From the NCBI GenBank assembly GCA_963790245.1, contig CAWBNP010000002.1:1550001-1614000 (forward strand): a stretch of 64,000 bases of DNA, in the 5' to 3' direction. Every line of letters starts with the position of its first letter. Position 1 is the first letter of the stretch. Made by a program: the position numbers and the translations under genes. Positions 24,647 through 32,303 of the stretch are shown here, one piece after another. The DNA comes from JACCVG01 sp963790245. GTDB taxonomy: Bacteria > Actinomycetota > Thermoleophilia > Solirubrobacterales > Thermoleophilaceae. Below the pieces are notes generated by a model. That model did not search any database and had not been told where the DNA came from. It saw nothing but the letters and a program-made list of their open reading frames with translations.

Positions 24647-25558
24647 GTGGGCACTCGCGCGCGGATCCTCATCACGTTGCTGGTCGTGGTCGGGATCCTG
24701 GTCTTCCTGATCGGCCAGGTCGACCGCCTGCCCGACTTCCAGTTCAAGCTGCGGCCGGCCTGGCTGCTGCCGGCGGCCGCGCTGATGCTCGCCTTCTACG
24801 CGATTCAGGCGACCGCGTGGGCGGCGATCGCCCGCGCCCTCGGCGGCCGGATCGACGGGCGCGCAGGTCGCTTGGTCTGGGCGAAGTCGATGCTCTCGCG
24901 CTACATCGGAACCAGCGCGATGATGGTTGTCGGCCGGGTCGTTCTCGCCGGGCGGCTCGACGTCGGTCGCCGAGTATGCGTGGCGAGCATCGTCTACGAG
25001 CTCGCAATCGGGATCAGCGTGGCGGCGACGCTCGGCGCGACCGTCGTGATCGGCCTGCCGTTCCTCGCCGACACGTCGCTCCGGTTCGCGGTGCTGGGCA
25101 TCCTCCCGGTGGCCTTGATCGTCCTCCACCCGCGCGTCTTCCGACCGCTCGCCGATCGCGTTCTCGCACGATTTCACCGCGAGCCGCTGCCGATCGTGCT
25201 CGCGTGCGGCGCAGCGCTGCGCTTCGTACCCGTCTACCTGGTCGCCTGGAGCTGCGCGGGCTTGGCGCTCTTCTGCTTCGCGTCCGCGCTCGTCCCGGTC
25301 CCTGCCGGCGATCTGATCCAGGTCGCCGCGTCCCAGCCGGCGGCGTTCTGCGTCGGCCTCGCAACATTCATGGTTCCAACCGGCCTCGGCGCTCGGGAAG
25401 CCGCCCTGACGCTCGCTCTGACCGTCGTGCTCCCGCTCCCCGCCGCCGCCGCGATCGCGGTCGCCTTCCGGCTGTTCCAGGTGGCGATCGAGGTCTTCTT
25501 CACGGGCGTCGTCGTCGGGCTCGCTCGACGAGCGGGCGGCGCAGCGGAGCAGGCCTAG
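24647..25558 (+). CDS. LPG-synthase-type (UPF0104/AglD-like) membrane protein
   Basis: A 303-residue polytopic protein with seven to eight helices, resembling the lysylphosphatidylglycerol synthase transmembrane region found alone in many bacteria. Family-like motifs are the ARALGGRIDGRAGRLVWAKSMLSRYIGTSAMMVVGR segment in the first third and the FMVPTGLGAREAALTL loop (P-x-x-x-G-x-x-E) near the end. No soluble aminoacyl-transferase domain is attached, so it is probably a flippase or carrier for lipids or polyprenyl-linked sugars (inference). The GTG start is 21 bases from thiL. A repeat hairpin begins at its stop codon. Confidence 0.8.
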   Translation: MGTRARILITLLVVVGILVFLIGQVDRLPDFQFKLRPAWLLPAAALMLAFYAIQATAWAAIARALGGRIDGRAGRLVWAKSMLSRYIGTSAMMVVGRVVLAGRLDVGRRVCVASIVYELAIGISVAATLGATVVIGLPFLADTSLRFAVLGILPVALIVLHPRVFRPLADRVLARFHREPLPIVLACGAALRFVPVYLVAWSCAGLALFCFASALVPVPAGDLIQVAASQPAAFCVGLATFMVPTGLGAREAALTLALTVVLPLPAAAAIAVAFRLFQVAIEVFFTGVVVGLARRAGGAAEQA

Positions 25559-25586
25559 CCCCCACCGGGGTCATGCGCACGCAGAT
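25557..25586. repeat. Single dispersed copy B of the hairpin repeat, likely bidirectional terminator
   Basis: Starting at the stop codon of the flippase gene, CCCC-acc-GGGG is followed by TCATGCGCACGC, which matches the first 25 bases of the 58-base unit at 32306 except one position. It occupies almost the whole 34-base gap between this gene and the convergent penicillin-binding protein gene, so it probably ends transcription from both sides. Confidence 0.7.
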
Positions 25587-25592
25587 CCGGCT

Positions 25593-27737
25593 TTAGAAGC
25601 CGCGGCTGTCGAAGTCGTTGCCTTCGATCGGCCCGACGTTGTCTCGGGGACGGCCGTTGGCGGCGGGGCCACCGCCACCGCCCTGGTCGCGGCCCTCGTC
25701 GTAGAAGGTCTGATCGGGATCGGGCCCGCTGTCGGTCTCGGGCTCGTCTCGCTTCTCCTCGTCGGTCTCGGTCTCGGTCTCGGTCTCCGTCTCGGTCTCG
25801 ATTGTTTCGGACCCGTCGACCGTGTTGTCACCGTCGAAGGACTCCAGCGAGGCGGCCTCGGTCGGCGTCGGGAAGGTTTCGCACGCGGGCGCGATCACGC
25901 CCATGTAGTCGCCCCAGATCTGCGCCGGAGCCTCGCCGCCGGCCATCCCGGTTGCCTGCTGCACATCGGGGTAGCCGACCCAGACGGCGGTCGACAGGGA
26001 GGGCGTGTAGCCGACGAACCACGCGTCGCGCTCCTCGTCGGTCGTGCCCGTCTTGCCTGCCGTCCCGTCGCTACACCCAATGTCGGCGTTGCCGCCGGTA
26101 CCGGACTGGATGTTCTGCCCGAGGATCTTCGTGACCTCGTAGGCCTCGCCCTCAGTCAGCACCCGCTCGCCGCCGGAATCGCCGAACTCCTCGGCATTCC
26201 CGTCGGGGAAGACGACCCGCTCGATCCCGTGCGCCTTGTGGCGAACGCCGCCGTTGGCGAGCGTCGCGTAGGCATTTGCGATCTCGAGCGGGGAGACGCC
26301 GGTGTCGAGCCCGCCGAGCCCCTCGGCGTAGTAGCCGTTCAGCTTGGTCGTGATGCCGAGCAGCTCGGCCGTCTCCTTGACCTTCTCCGGGCCGATGTCC
26401 TCGATCAGCTGGGCGTAGACCGAGTTGTCGGATTTCAGCGTCGCCTGGGTGAGCGACATGTTTCCGCCACCGCTGCCGGAGTAGGTCTTCACCTCCCACG
26501 GCTCGACCTCGCCGATGTCGATCGTGGTCGGGCTGCGCGAGGTGTAGTAGGTCGAGTCGGGATCGATCCCCTCGCGAATCGCGGCAGTCAGCACCATTGT
26601 CTTGAACGCCGAGCCCGGCTGGCGACGACCCTGCGCGGCGAGGCTGAAGGTCCGGTCGTCGTAGGTGCCGCTCGAGGCCATCGAGCGGATCGCGCCGTTG
26701 CCCGTATCGATCGTGACGATCGCCGAGCTCGGGCCCGCCGGGTCGGTGAGCACGGTGTTGATCGCGCTGGTTCCAGCCTCCTCGAAGGAGGGGTCGATCG
26801 TCGTGTAGACCTTGAGCCCGCCGCGGCGCAGGGTCTGAACTCCGTAGGTGTCGATCAGCGACTGCTGGACGTAGTCGAAGAAGTAGGGCTCGCGCTTGCT
26901 CGTGAACTTGTCGTTGGCGTCGACTTCCAGCTCGCTGTCCTGGGCCTCCTCGGCCTCGGCCTCGGTGATGTAGCCGTTGTTGGCCATCGCGCGCAGGACG
27001 TCACCGCGGCGTGCGATCGCCGCGCGCGGGTTCTGGAAGGGGTTGTACTGCGAGGGCGCTTGTGGAAGACCCGCGAGCAGCGCCGCCTCGGGGAGCTCGA
27101 GCTCGCTTGCCTTCTTGCCGAAGAAGACCTCCGAGGCCGCCTCGATGCCGAGCGCTGTACGTCCGTTCACGGTCCCGTACGGCACGGCGTTGAGGTACTC
27201 GCGCAGGATCCATTTCTTAGACCGCTCCTGCTCGATCTCGAGGGCGATCTTTGCCTCGCGGATCTTGCGCTCGATGTTGCGCTCGGGATCCTCGATGTAG
27301 AGCGTGCGCGCGAGCTGTTGGGTGATCGTCGAACCGCCCTCGACCGTCCCCCCGGCGCTCACGTTTCTGACGCCGGCGCGGACGATCGCCCCGAAATCGA
27401 CACCGCCGTGGTCGCGGAAGTTCGCGTCCTCGATTGCGGTCGTCGCGTCTTGAACGTCCTGCGGCATCTCCTCGAACTTGATCGGCTGGCGCAGCTCGTC
27501 GGACTGGACGAAGCCGAGCCGACTGCCGTCTGACGCGTAGATCACCGACGTCGATCCGGGGTTCTTGCGCTCGAGCTCGGCGAAGGTCGGCGCGCTGCTC
27601 GCGACCGCGAGAACCCAGCCGCCACCGACCGCCGCGGCGATGAGGACGCCGACGAGCGCGATCGTGGCGACGACCCCGAGGCCGCCTCCGCCGCGGCCGT
27701 GGCGCCGGCGGCGCTGCTGTCTCTGACGTGCGGTCAA
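25593..27737 (-). CDS. Class A penicillin-binding protein (bifunctional transglycosylase/transpeptidase)
   Basis: A 714-residue PBP1A-like enzyme building peptidoglycan outside the membrane. A basic cytoplasmic N-terminus (RQRQQRRRRHGR) precedes one membrane helix (about 21-48). The GT51 domain has the catalytic Glu in IEDANFRDHGG and the GGSTITQQLARTLY, ERSKKWILREYLN and EVFFGKKASELELPEAALLAGLPQAPS motifs. The transpeptidase domain has the nucleophile Ser in PGSAFKTM (SxxK), SDN, and GKTGTT. A disordered tail follows with a Thr-Glu repeat encoded by a hexanucleotide microsatellite, then Gly-rich residues. The start is TTG, ten bases after TATCCT. Confidence 0.96.
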   Translation of the reverse strand: MTARQRQQRRRRHGRGGGGLGVVATIALVGVLIAAAVGGGWVLAVASSAPTFAELERKNPGSTSVIYASDGSRLGFVQSDELRQPIKFEEMPQDVQDATTAIEDANFRDHGGVDFGAIVRAGVRNVSAGGTVEGGSTITQQLARTLYIEDPERNIERKIREAKIALEIEQERSKKWILREYLNAVPYGTVNGRTALGIEAASEVFFGKKASELELPEAALLAGLPQAPSQYNPFQNPRAAIARRGDVLRAMANNGYITEAEAEEAQDSELEVDANDKFTSKREPYFFDYVQQSLIDTYGVQTLRRGGLKVYTTIDPSFEEAGTSAINTVLTDPAGPSSAIVTIDTGNGAIRSMASSGTYDDRTFSLAAQGRRQPGSAFKTMVLTAAIREGIDPDSTYYTSRSPTTIDIGEVEPWEVKTYSGSGGGNMSLTQATLKSDNSVYAQLIEDIGPEKVKETAELLGITTKLNGYYAEGLGGLDTGVSPLEIANAYATLANGGVRHKAHGIERVVFPDGNAEEFGDSGGERVLTEGEAYEVTKILGQNIQSGTGGNADIGCSDGTAGKTGTTDEERDAWFVGYTPSLSTAVWVGYPDVQQATGMAGGEAPAQIWGDYMGVIAPACETFPTPTEAASLESFDGDNTVDGSETIETETETETETETDEEKRDEPETDSGPDPDQTFYDEGRDQGGGGGPAANGRPRDNVGPIEGNDFDSRGF
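25763..25800. repeat. Hexanucleotide microsatellite in the PBP tail
   Basis: About six consecutive CGGTCT units (one with a C variant) encode alternating Glu-Thr residues in the C-terminal tail of the penicillin-binding protein. Because the unit is six bases, changes in copy number would alter tail length without breaking the frame. Confidence 0.85.
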
Positions 27738-27805
27738 GGCTCGACAAAGGATACGGAGGCGGCGCGGCCGCTCGCGCGGGATCCCATGCAGCGACGCGGG
27801 CTCCG

Positions 27806-27811
27806 TAGTCT
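27806..27811 (+). promoter_or_regulatory. Candidate -10 box (TAGTCT) for the CPBP protease gene
   Basis: TAGTCT ends nine bases before the GTG at 27821 in the 83-base divergent gap with the penicillin-binding protein gene. No Shine-Dalgarno sequence is present. Confidence 0.45.
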
Positions 27812-27820
27812 CCCGGGACC

Positions 27821-28666
27821 GTGGAACTCCCCGATCTTGCGCAGCTGCCGCCTGAGGATCCCGACCGTTTTCCCGGTTGGCCCGCGTGGTACGCGCCGCT
27901 CGGATTCTTCACGGCGCTGATCCTCGGGGTCGTGATCGGAGGCATGGTGATCTTTGTCGTTGTTCTGGCGCCGGGGACCGGAGCTCGCCTCGACGAGGAA
28001 GACCCGACCCTGACGATCGTCGCGACCTTGATCCAAGACGTTCTCTTCGTCCTGGTGGCGATTGGCCTGGCGTGGATCACGACCAGACCGCGCGCCTGGC
28101 ACTTCGGCCTGCGGGCGGCTCCAGCGTGGTCGGCGATCGGCTGGACGGCGCTCGCGTTCGTGACCTTCCTCGCTTTTTCCGTCGCCTACCAGACCATCTT
28201 CGGGGAGCCGCCCGAACAGTCGACGCTCGACGATCTGGGCGCGCGCAAGGGAACCTTCGGCATGGTGCTCGCGGGCATCCTGGTGATTGTCATCGCGCCG
28301 TTTGTCGAGGAGTTCTTTTTCCGCGGGTTCTTCTACGGCTCGCTGCGAACCCGCCTGCCGATCTGGGCTGCTGCCGGGATGACGGCCGTGATTTTCGGAG
28401 CGATCCACCTACCGTCCGGGCCCGAGTCGGTCCCCCTGCTGATCGGGCTGGGAATGGTCTTCTGCCTGCTGTATGAGCGGACCGGAACGCTCTACTCATC
28501 GATCGCCCTGCATGCTGGGGTCAACAGCCTCGCGTTCGGCGTCGGCGCCGATGCCGTGGTCGCCGCGGGGCTCGGGGCGACGACGCTGGTCGCCTGCCTT
28601 GCGCTGCCGCTGATCAATCGCGGACGGCTCAGCCCTCTACCCTCCGCCCGTGTCACGACCGCCTGA
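27821..28666 (+). CDS. CPBP/Abi-type intramembrane metalloprotease
   Basis: A 281-residue protein with about eight helices and the CAAX-protease/bacteriocin-processing motifs: Glu163-Glu164 and Arg168 in VEEFFFRGFFYG, His196 in FGAIHLP, and His231/Asn235 in ALHAGVNSLAF. These are the four conserved motifs of active glutamic intramembrane proteases. Bacterial members act in bacteriocin self-immunity or in protein processing; the target is unknown here. It overlaps pyrE by 17 bases, though pyrE may also have its own promoter inside this gene (TACCCT at 28638). Confidence 0.9.
   Translation: MELPDLAQLPPEDPDRFPGWPAWYAPLGFFTALILGVVIGGMVIFVVVLAPGTGARLDEEDPTLTIVATLIQDVLFVLVAIGLAWITTRPRAWHFGLRAAPAWSAIGWTALAFVTFLAFSVAYQTIFGEPPEQSTLDDLGARKGTFGMVLAGILVIVIAPFVEEFFFRGFFYGSLRTRLPIWAAAGMTAVIFGAIHLPSGPESVPLLIGLGMVFCLLYERTGTLYSSIALHAGVNSLAFGVGADAVVAAGLGATTLVACLALPLINRGRLSPLPSARVTTA
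28638..28643 (+). promoter_or_regulatory. Candidate internal -10 box (TACCCT) for pyrE
   Basis: TACCCT lies inside the 3' end of the CPBP gene, six bases before the pyrE GTG. It is identical in sequence and spacing to the box before otsA, including the CCGCC that follows. Confidence 0.45.
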
Positions 28667-29219
28667 GGATCACGCGCGCAGTCGGCTGATCGCCGAGCTC
28701 CAAGAGCACGCGCTGATGATCGGCCGCGTGACGCTGACGAGCGGACGCGAAGCCGAGTACTACGTCGACGCCAAGCGGGCGATCCTGCTGCCGGCGGGCT
28801 TCGCCGCGCTCGGGGAGCTGGTCGCCGCCGAGGCGGACCGACTCGGCGCGACCGCAGTCGGCGGGCTGACGATGGGTGCGGACCCGATCGCGTGCGCCGC
28901 GCTGGCCGCTGGCTTCGGCGGCAAGGCCTTCTTCGTCCGCAAGGAAGCCAAGCAACATGGCCTCCAACGCCGGATCGAAGGCCCCACGCTGGACCCGGCA
29001 GACCGCTGCCTGATCGTCGAGGACGTCGTCACCAGCGGCGGCTCCACACTTGAAGCTATCGCGGCGGTCCGCGAGGCTGGACACGAGATAGTTGGAGTCT
29101 TGGCCGTGTTGGACCGCCAAGCGGGAGGAACGGAAGTAATCAGGACAGCGGTCGAACCCGCTCCCTACCTCCCGCTTACCACGATCGACGAGATCTATCC
29201 GCAACGCCCGGACAGCTAG
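28650..29219 (+). CDS. pyrE: Orotate phosphoribosyltransferase
   Basis: A 189-residue PyrE joining orotate to PRPP in pyrimidine synthesis. Features are the N-terminal LTSGREAEYYVDAKRAIL (orotate-binding), the GLTMGADPIACAAL segment, the flexible loop FVRKEAKQHGLQRRIEG with its catalytic Lys/Arg/His, and the PRPP motif CLIVEDVVTSGGSTLEAI. Length and order are normal. The GTG start overlaps the CPBP gene, and the stop overlaps the convergent acyl-CoA synthetase gene by four bases. Other pyrimidine genes are not adjacent. Confidence 0.96.
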   Translation: MSRPPEDHARSRLIAELQEHALMIGRVTLTSGREAEYYVDAKRAILLPAGFAALGELVAAEADRLGATAVGGLTMGADPIACAALAAGFGGKAFFVRKEAKQHGLQRRIEGPTLDPADRCLIVEDVVTSGGSTLEAIAAVREAGHEIVGVLAVLDRQAGGTEVIRTAVEPAPYLPLTTIDEIYPQRPDS

Positions 29220-30796
29220 GACTTCGCGCGCTTGATCTCGCGCTCCCGCAGCTCGATTCGCCGGATCTTCCCCGTTAGCGTCTTCGGCAGATCAGCGACG
29301 AACTCGATCTCGCGCGGATACGCGTAGGCCGACAGCCGGTCGCGCACGAAAGTCTTGATCTCGGTCGCGAGCGCCTCGCTGCCCTCGTGTCCTTCCGCCA
29401 GGATGATGAACGCCTTGACGATGTTCCCCCGCCGCTCGTCGGGCGAGGCGACGGCTGCCGCCTCTTGGACCGCAGGATGCTCCAGGCAAGCCGATTCGAC
29501 CTCGAACGGCCCGATCCGGTAGCCGGCCGCGATGATCACGTCGTCGGCGCGCCCGGCGTACCAGATGTAGCCGTCCTCGTCCTGCATTGCGGCGTCCTTG
29601 GAGTGGAACCACTCGCCGCCGAAGGTCTCCTCGCTCGCCCCCTCGTTGTTCCAATACCCGAGCGGATAATGGGGGTTTGAGCGGGCGCGCAGGCAGATCT
29701 CCCCGCGCTCGCCCTGGGCGACCGGCTGCTCGTCTTCGTCCAGCAGCTGGACGTCCCAGCCCGGCATCGGCTTGCCCATCGAGCCCTCGCGGACCTCCAT
29801 GAACGGGAAGTTGGCGACCAGCGGGTAGGACTCGGTCAGCCCGTAGAAGTCCAGCACCGTCACCCCGTACTGCGACCGGAACCACCGGATCGCCTCGGGG
29901 TTGAGCGGCTCGCCGGCCGAGCAGACGCGTCGGAAACGTTGCGGATAGCGCGTTCCGGCGTCCTCGATCGACATCATCGACCGCATCGCGGTCGGCGTCG
30001 TGAAGACGTTCGTGACTTTGTTGCGGCTGAGGAAGTCAAGCTGCTTGTGGGGGTCGAAGCCACCGTCGCGTTGGTAGACGACCTGGACGGCTCCGTACCG
30101 CCACGGGCCGAGCAGCGGCGTGACGCCCGCGGCCCACGCCCATTCACCCATCCCGTGGAACAGCTCGCCGTCCTCGACTTCGTGGCAGAACTCGAACTCC
30201 TCGTGGGCGAGCACGTAGCGGTGGGCGTGGACGATCCCCTTCGCCATTCCGGTCGTGCCGGAGGTGTAATAGAGCTGGGCCGGGTCCTCGGCCGCGGTGT
30301 CCACGGTCTCGAACTCGGTCGATGAACTCGTAAACGAGTCAGCCTCGAGGACAAAGATCCGCTCGACCCAGTCCTCGGAGAAGCGGGCCGCGTTCTCAGC
30401 GTCGGTCACGAGCAGCTTGGTCTGGGAGTCGGTCAGCCGGTGCTTGATCCCGTCGTCGCCGTAGAGGACCGACATCGAGAGAAGAATCGCGCCGAGCTTC
30501 CAGGTCGCGAAGAACAGCGCCGCAGTCTCGGGTGTCGCCGGCAGCACGAGCGCGACGCGGTCGCCGCGCTCGACTCCAAGGCCGGCGAGCATGTTGGCCG
30601 CCTGGCTGGACATGTCCTGGAGTTCGCCCCAGGTCAGCTCGCGGCGCGTCCCGTCGAAGTGCTCGTGGATCAACGCGAGCTTCTCGCGCGGGTGCTTGTC
30701 GCAGACATCGGCGGCGATGTTGTAGCGATCGGGCACGTGCCACTCGTGGCCGGCGAGCGCCTCCTCGTAGGAAGTGATCCTCGCGCCGCCCGTCAT
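29216..30796 (-). CDS. Acyl-CoA synthetase (AMP-forming, ACSM/acetate-like)
   Basis: A 526-residue ANL-superfamily ligase. The phosphate-binding loop is LYYTSGTTGMAKG; later motifs are FYGLTESYPLVANFPF (A5-like), GYIWYAGRADDVIIAAGYRIGPFEVES (A7-A8, with the hinge Asp and Arg) and LPKTLTGKIRRIELR, whose Lys is the acylation-sensitive catalytic residue. The WHVPDRYNIAADVCDKHP start and WNNEGASEETFGGEWFHSKDAA section resemble medium-chain acyl-CoA/acetyl-CoA synthetases. It has the clearest classical promoter in the window (TTGACA-N18-TAGCTT) and a GGAGGA ribosome site. Confidence 0.92.
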   Translation of the reverse strand: MTGGARITSYEEALAGHEWHVPDRYNIAADVCDKHPREKLALIHEHFDGTRRELTWGELQDMSSQAANMLAGLGVERGDRVALVLPATPETAALFFATWKLGAILLSMSVLYGDDGIKHRLTDSQTKLLVTDAENAARFSEDWVERIFVLEADSFTSSSTEFETVDTAAEDPAQLYYTSGTTGMAKGIVHAHRYVLAHEEFEFCHEVEDGELFHGMGEWAWAAGVTPLLGPWRYGAVQVVYQRDGGFDPHKQLDFLSRNKVTNVFTTPTAMRSMMSIEDAGTRYPQRFRRVCSAGEPLNPEAIRWFRSQYGVTVLDFYGLTESYPLVANFPFMEVREGSMGKPMPGWDVQLLDEDEQPVAQGERGEICLRARSNPHYPLGYWNNEGASEETFGGEWFHSKDAAMQDEDGYIWYAGRADDVIIAAGYRIGPFEVESACLEHPAVQEAAAVASPDERRGNIVKAFIILAEGHEGSEALATEIKTFVRDRLSAYAYPREIEFVADLPKTLTGKIRRIELREREIKRAKS

Positions 30797-30822
30797 CGCT
30801 CCTCCAGATCTCGGATCGGGCC

Positions 30823-30852
30823 AAGCTAGCGGCGGATCGAAACGGTTGTCAA
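30823..30852 (-). promoter_or_regulatory. Sigma-70-type promoter of the acyl-CoA synthetase gene
   Basis: On the - strand TTGACA (30852-30847) is followed after 18 bases by TAGCTT (30828-30823), close to the vegetative consensus, then a leader of about 20 bases with GGAGGA before the ATG at 30796. The divergent ohr gene starts 44 bases away from the -35 box, so both may be controlled from this 99-base gap. Confidence 0.7.
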
Positions 30853-30895
30853 ACTGGCTGCCCGATTAGCCGGACGGACGGACGGAGGAGATTCG

Positions 30896-31333
30896 ATGAG
30901 CAAGGTCCTGTACACAGCCAAGGCGCACGTGACCGGCGCACGCGATGCCGGTCACGGCGAGACCTCAGACGGGGCGCTCGCCGTCGACCTGCGCCTGCCC
31001 GCCGAGCTCGGCGGCAGCGGCGGCGGAACTAACCCCGAGCAGCTGTTCGCCATCGGCTACGCGGCATGCTTTGAGGCCGCGATCGGCGTCGTCGCCCGGC
31101 GGATGAAGCTCGATGCCAGCGACGCCGCGATCGCTTCGAGCGTGATGCTGCTGCCGACCGGCGACGGCGGCTTCCGGCTCGCCGTGGAGCTCGACGTCAG
31201 CCTGCCGTCGGTCGAGGACGGGCGCGAAGCAAAAGCGCTCGTCGCCGGTGCGCATGAGGTGTGCCCCTACTCGAATGCGACGCGGGGCAACATCGACGTG
31301 GCGCTGACCGCGAATGGCCAGCCGGTCGAATAG
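30896..31333 (+). CDS. ohr: Organic hydroperoxide resistance protein (Ohr/OsmC family)
   Basis: A 145-residue thiol peroxidase. The reactive Cys58 is in IGYAACFEAAI and the resolving Cys123 is in EVCPYSNATRGN, the spacing typical of Ohr rather than OsmC; Glu48 (NPEQLF) and Arg16 are the expected partners of the peroxidatic thiol. It detoxifies fatty-acid and other organic hydroperoxides. A strong GGAGGAG ribosome site precedes the ATG, just after a GGAC tetranucleotide run. No OhrR repressor is adjacent. Divergence from an acyl-CoA synthetase suggests a link to lipid handling (inference). Confidence 0.93.
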   Translation: MSKVLYTAKAHVTGARDAGHGETSDGALAVDLRLPAELGGSGGGTNPEQLFAIGYAACFEAAIGVVARRMKLDASDAAIASSVMLLPTGDGGFRLAVELDVSLPSVEDGREAKALVAGAHEVCPYSNATRGNIDVALTANGQPVE

Positions 31334-31360
31334 CCGATGCAACGCTGCTCGAGGATCGAC

Positions 31361-31387
31361 CGCGCGGGGCACGACCCGGTGGGGTGA
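31361..31387. repeat. Degenerate dispersed copy C of the hairpin repeat
   Basis: Read on the - strand, ACCCCACCGGG-TCGTGC (one base shorter in the right arm) matches the repeat core at 32306. It lies between the ohr stop and the stop of the 19-residue microprotein ORF, which converge. A hairpin CCC-acc-GGG can still form. Confidence 0.6.
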
Positions 31388-31391
31388 AGGA

Positions 31392-31451
31392 TCAGGTCAG
31401 CAGGATGACGAGGATCACGACGACGATCAGGGTGCCGATTCCGATGTACAT
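31392..31451 (-). CDS. 19-residue hydrophobic microprotein
   Basis: An ORF of 20 codons, MYIGIGTLIVVVILVILLT plus TGA. It starts with ATG six bases after a perfect GGAGGA ribosome site, which is striking because most genes in this window lack any. The peptide is almost entirely aliphatic and would span the membrane once, N-terminus Tyr-Ile-Gly. It is followed within five bases by the repeat hairpin, giving it a gene-like 3' end. It is too short for automated calling. Membrane microproteins of this kind often modulate larger membrane complexes; no partner is evident. Confidence 0.6.
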   Translation of the reverse strand: MYIGIGTLIVVVILVILLT

Positions 31452-31535
31452 GCTGTCTCCTCCGCTAGGGGAACTGCTGACGGCACGGTAATACCCGTAA
31501 GGCGCGGGCCCTGAAACCCGGCCCGGCGGCCGCGC

Positions 31536-31931
31536 TCAGCGGAGCACGCACCAGACCTGTGTGAAGCCGCTCGTGACGACACCCCACTCGTGAGCGATCC
31601 GGTCTACGAGCACGAGGCCCCAGCCGCCCGGCCGGCCGTCGTCTGACTGATGCCGGATCGCGGGAACGGTCTTGCCGCCGCCGTCGCGGACATCGACCCT
31701 GACGCCGTCGCCGACCGAGAGCGCGACCGTGACCGCCTCGCCACTTCCGTGACGGACAGCGTTGGTCACCAGCTCGCTGACGATCAGGGTCACGTCGTCG
31801 CACGTCGAGGCCTCGACATGGTCGGAAATCAACTCGCGCGCGAGTGCGCGGGCGGCGGGAATGGCCTCGGCCGTACGGGGAACCTCAAAATCTCGCTTGA
31901 TCAACTCGACTTGCCGATACCCATCGGTCAA
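31536..31931 (-). CDS. Anti-sigma-factor-type ATP-binding protein (GHKL)
   Basis: About 131 residues; the start is uncertain (TTG at 31931 or TTG at 31904), with no clear ribosome site. The domain begins at RDFEVPRTAEAIPAARALAREL and has an intact N-box (DVTLIVSELVTNAVRHGSG), a G1-like VDVRDGGGK and a G2 loop GRPGGWGLVLVDRIAHEWGV, so ATP binding is expected, unlike the paralogue at 19172. Such HATPase_c_2 proteins act as anti-sigma factors or protein kinases in partner switching. No anti-anti-sigma gene is adjacent. It diverges from the DUF4235 gene. Confidence 0.8.
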   Translation of the reverse strand: MTDGYRQVELIKRDFEVPRTAEAIPAARALARELISDHVEASTCDDVTLIVSELVTNAVRHGSGEAVTVALSVGDGVRVDVRDGGGKTVPAIRHQSDDGRPGGWGLVLVDRIAHEWGVVTSGFTQVWCVLR

Positions 31932-31998
31932 CCGGCTAAAGCATGCTGCACGCGATTGCTCAGCGCGCCGTCCGAGTTCGTCGCTTGCGGCGGCCGGG

Positions 31999-32004
31999 TA
32001 CAGT
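31999..32004 (+). promoter_or_regulatory. Candidate -10 box (TACAGT) for the DUF4235 gene
   Basis: TACAGT ends six bases before the GTG at 32011, with no Shine-Dalgarno sequence. It supports GTG 32011 over any start further upstream. Confidence 0.45.
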
Positions 32005-32010
32005 CGCCCC

Positions 32011-32289
32011 GTGGCGACGCTCTTCAAGCCCTTTGGCGTCATCGGCGGTCTGATCGCGGGGCTGCTCGGCCGGCGGTTGTTCGACTGGCTCTGGGGCAGG
32101 ATCGATGAGCAGGAACCGCCGGAGGCCAAGCACAACGACGTGGGGCTCGGGCGGCTGATTCTCTCGCTCGTCCTCCAGGGCGCGATCTTCAGCGTCGTGC
32201 GCGGGCTGTTCGACCACCAGAGCCGGCGCGCCTTCCAGCGGTTCACCGGCCGCTGGCCGGGCGAGCAAGGTCCCGAAGTCCGCGAGTAG
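32011..32289 (+). CDS. DUF4235 family membrane protein
   Basis: A 92-residue protein with two amphipathic/hydrophobic stretches: LFKPFGVIGGLIAGLLGRRLFDWLWG at the N-terminus and LGRLILSLVLQGAIFSVVRGLFDHQSRRAFQRFTG in the second half. This pattern, including the PFG-x-x-G-G-x-x-A and the closing RRAFQRFTGRWPG, is that of DUF4235 proteins common in actinobacteria and of unknown function. The GTG start is supported by a TACAGT box. The tandem hairpin array starts 16 bases after its stop. Confidence 0.8.
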   Translation: MATLFKPFGVIGGLIAGLLGRRLFDWLWGRIDEQEPPEAKHNDVGLGRLILSLVLQGAIFSVVRGLFDHQSRRAFQRFTGRWPGEQGPEVRE

Positions 32290-32303
32290 GCCCCGCCGAG
32301 AGG

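Noticed and set aside
23660..25177. Longer 505-codon version of thiL
   Set aside because: The extra 184 N-terminal codons are antisense to the flippase gene and have no homology-like features; GTG 24625 gives the standard length.
30872..30889. GGAC tetranucleotide run before ohr as a phase-variable switch
   Set aside because: Only four units, interrupted by the ribosome site; too short for likely slippage.
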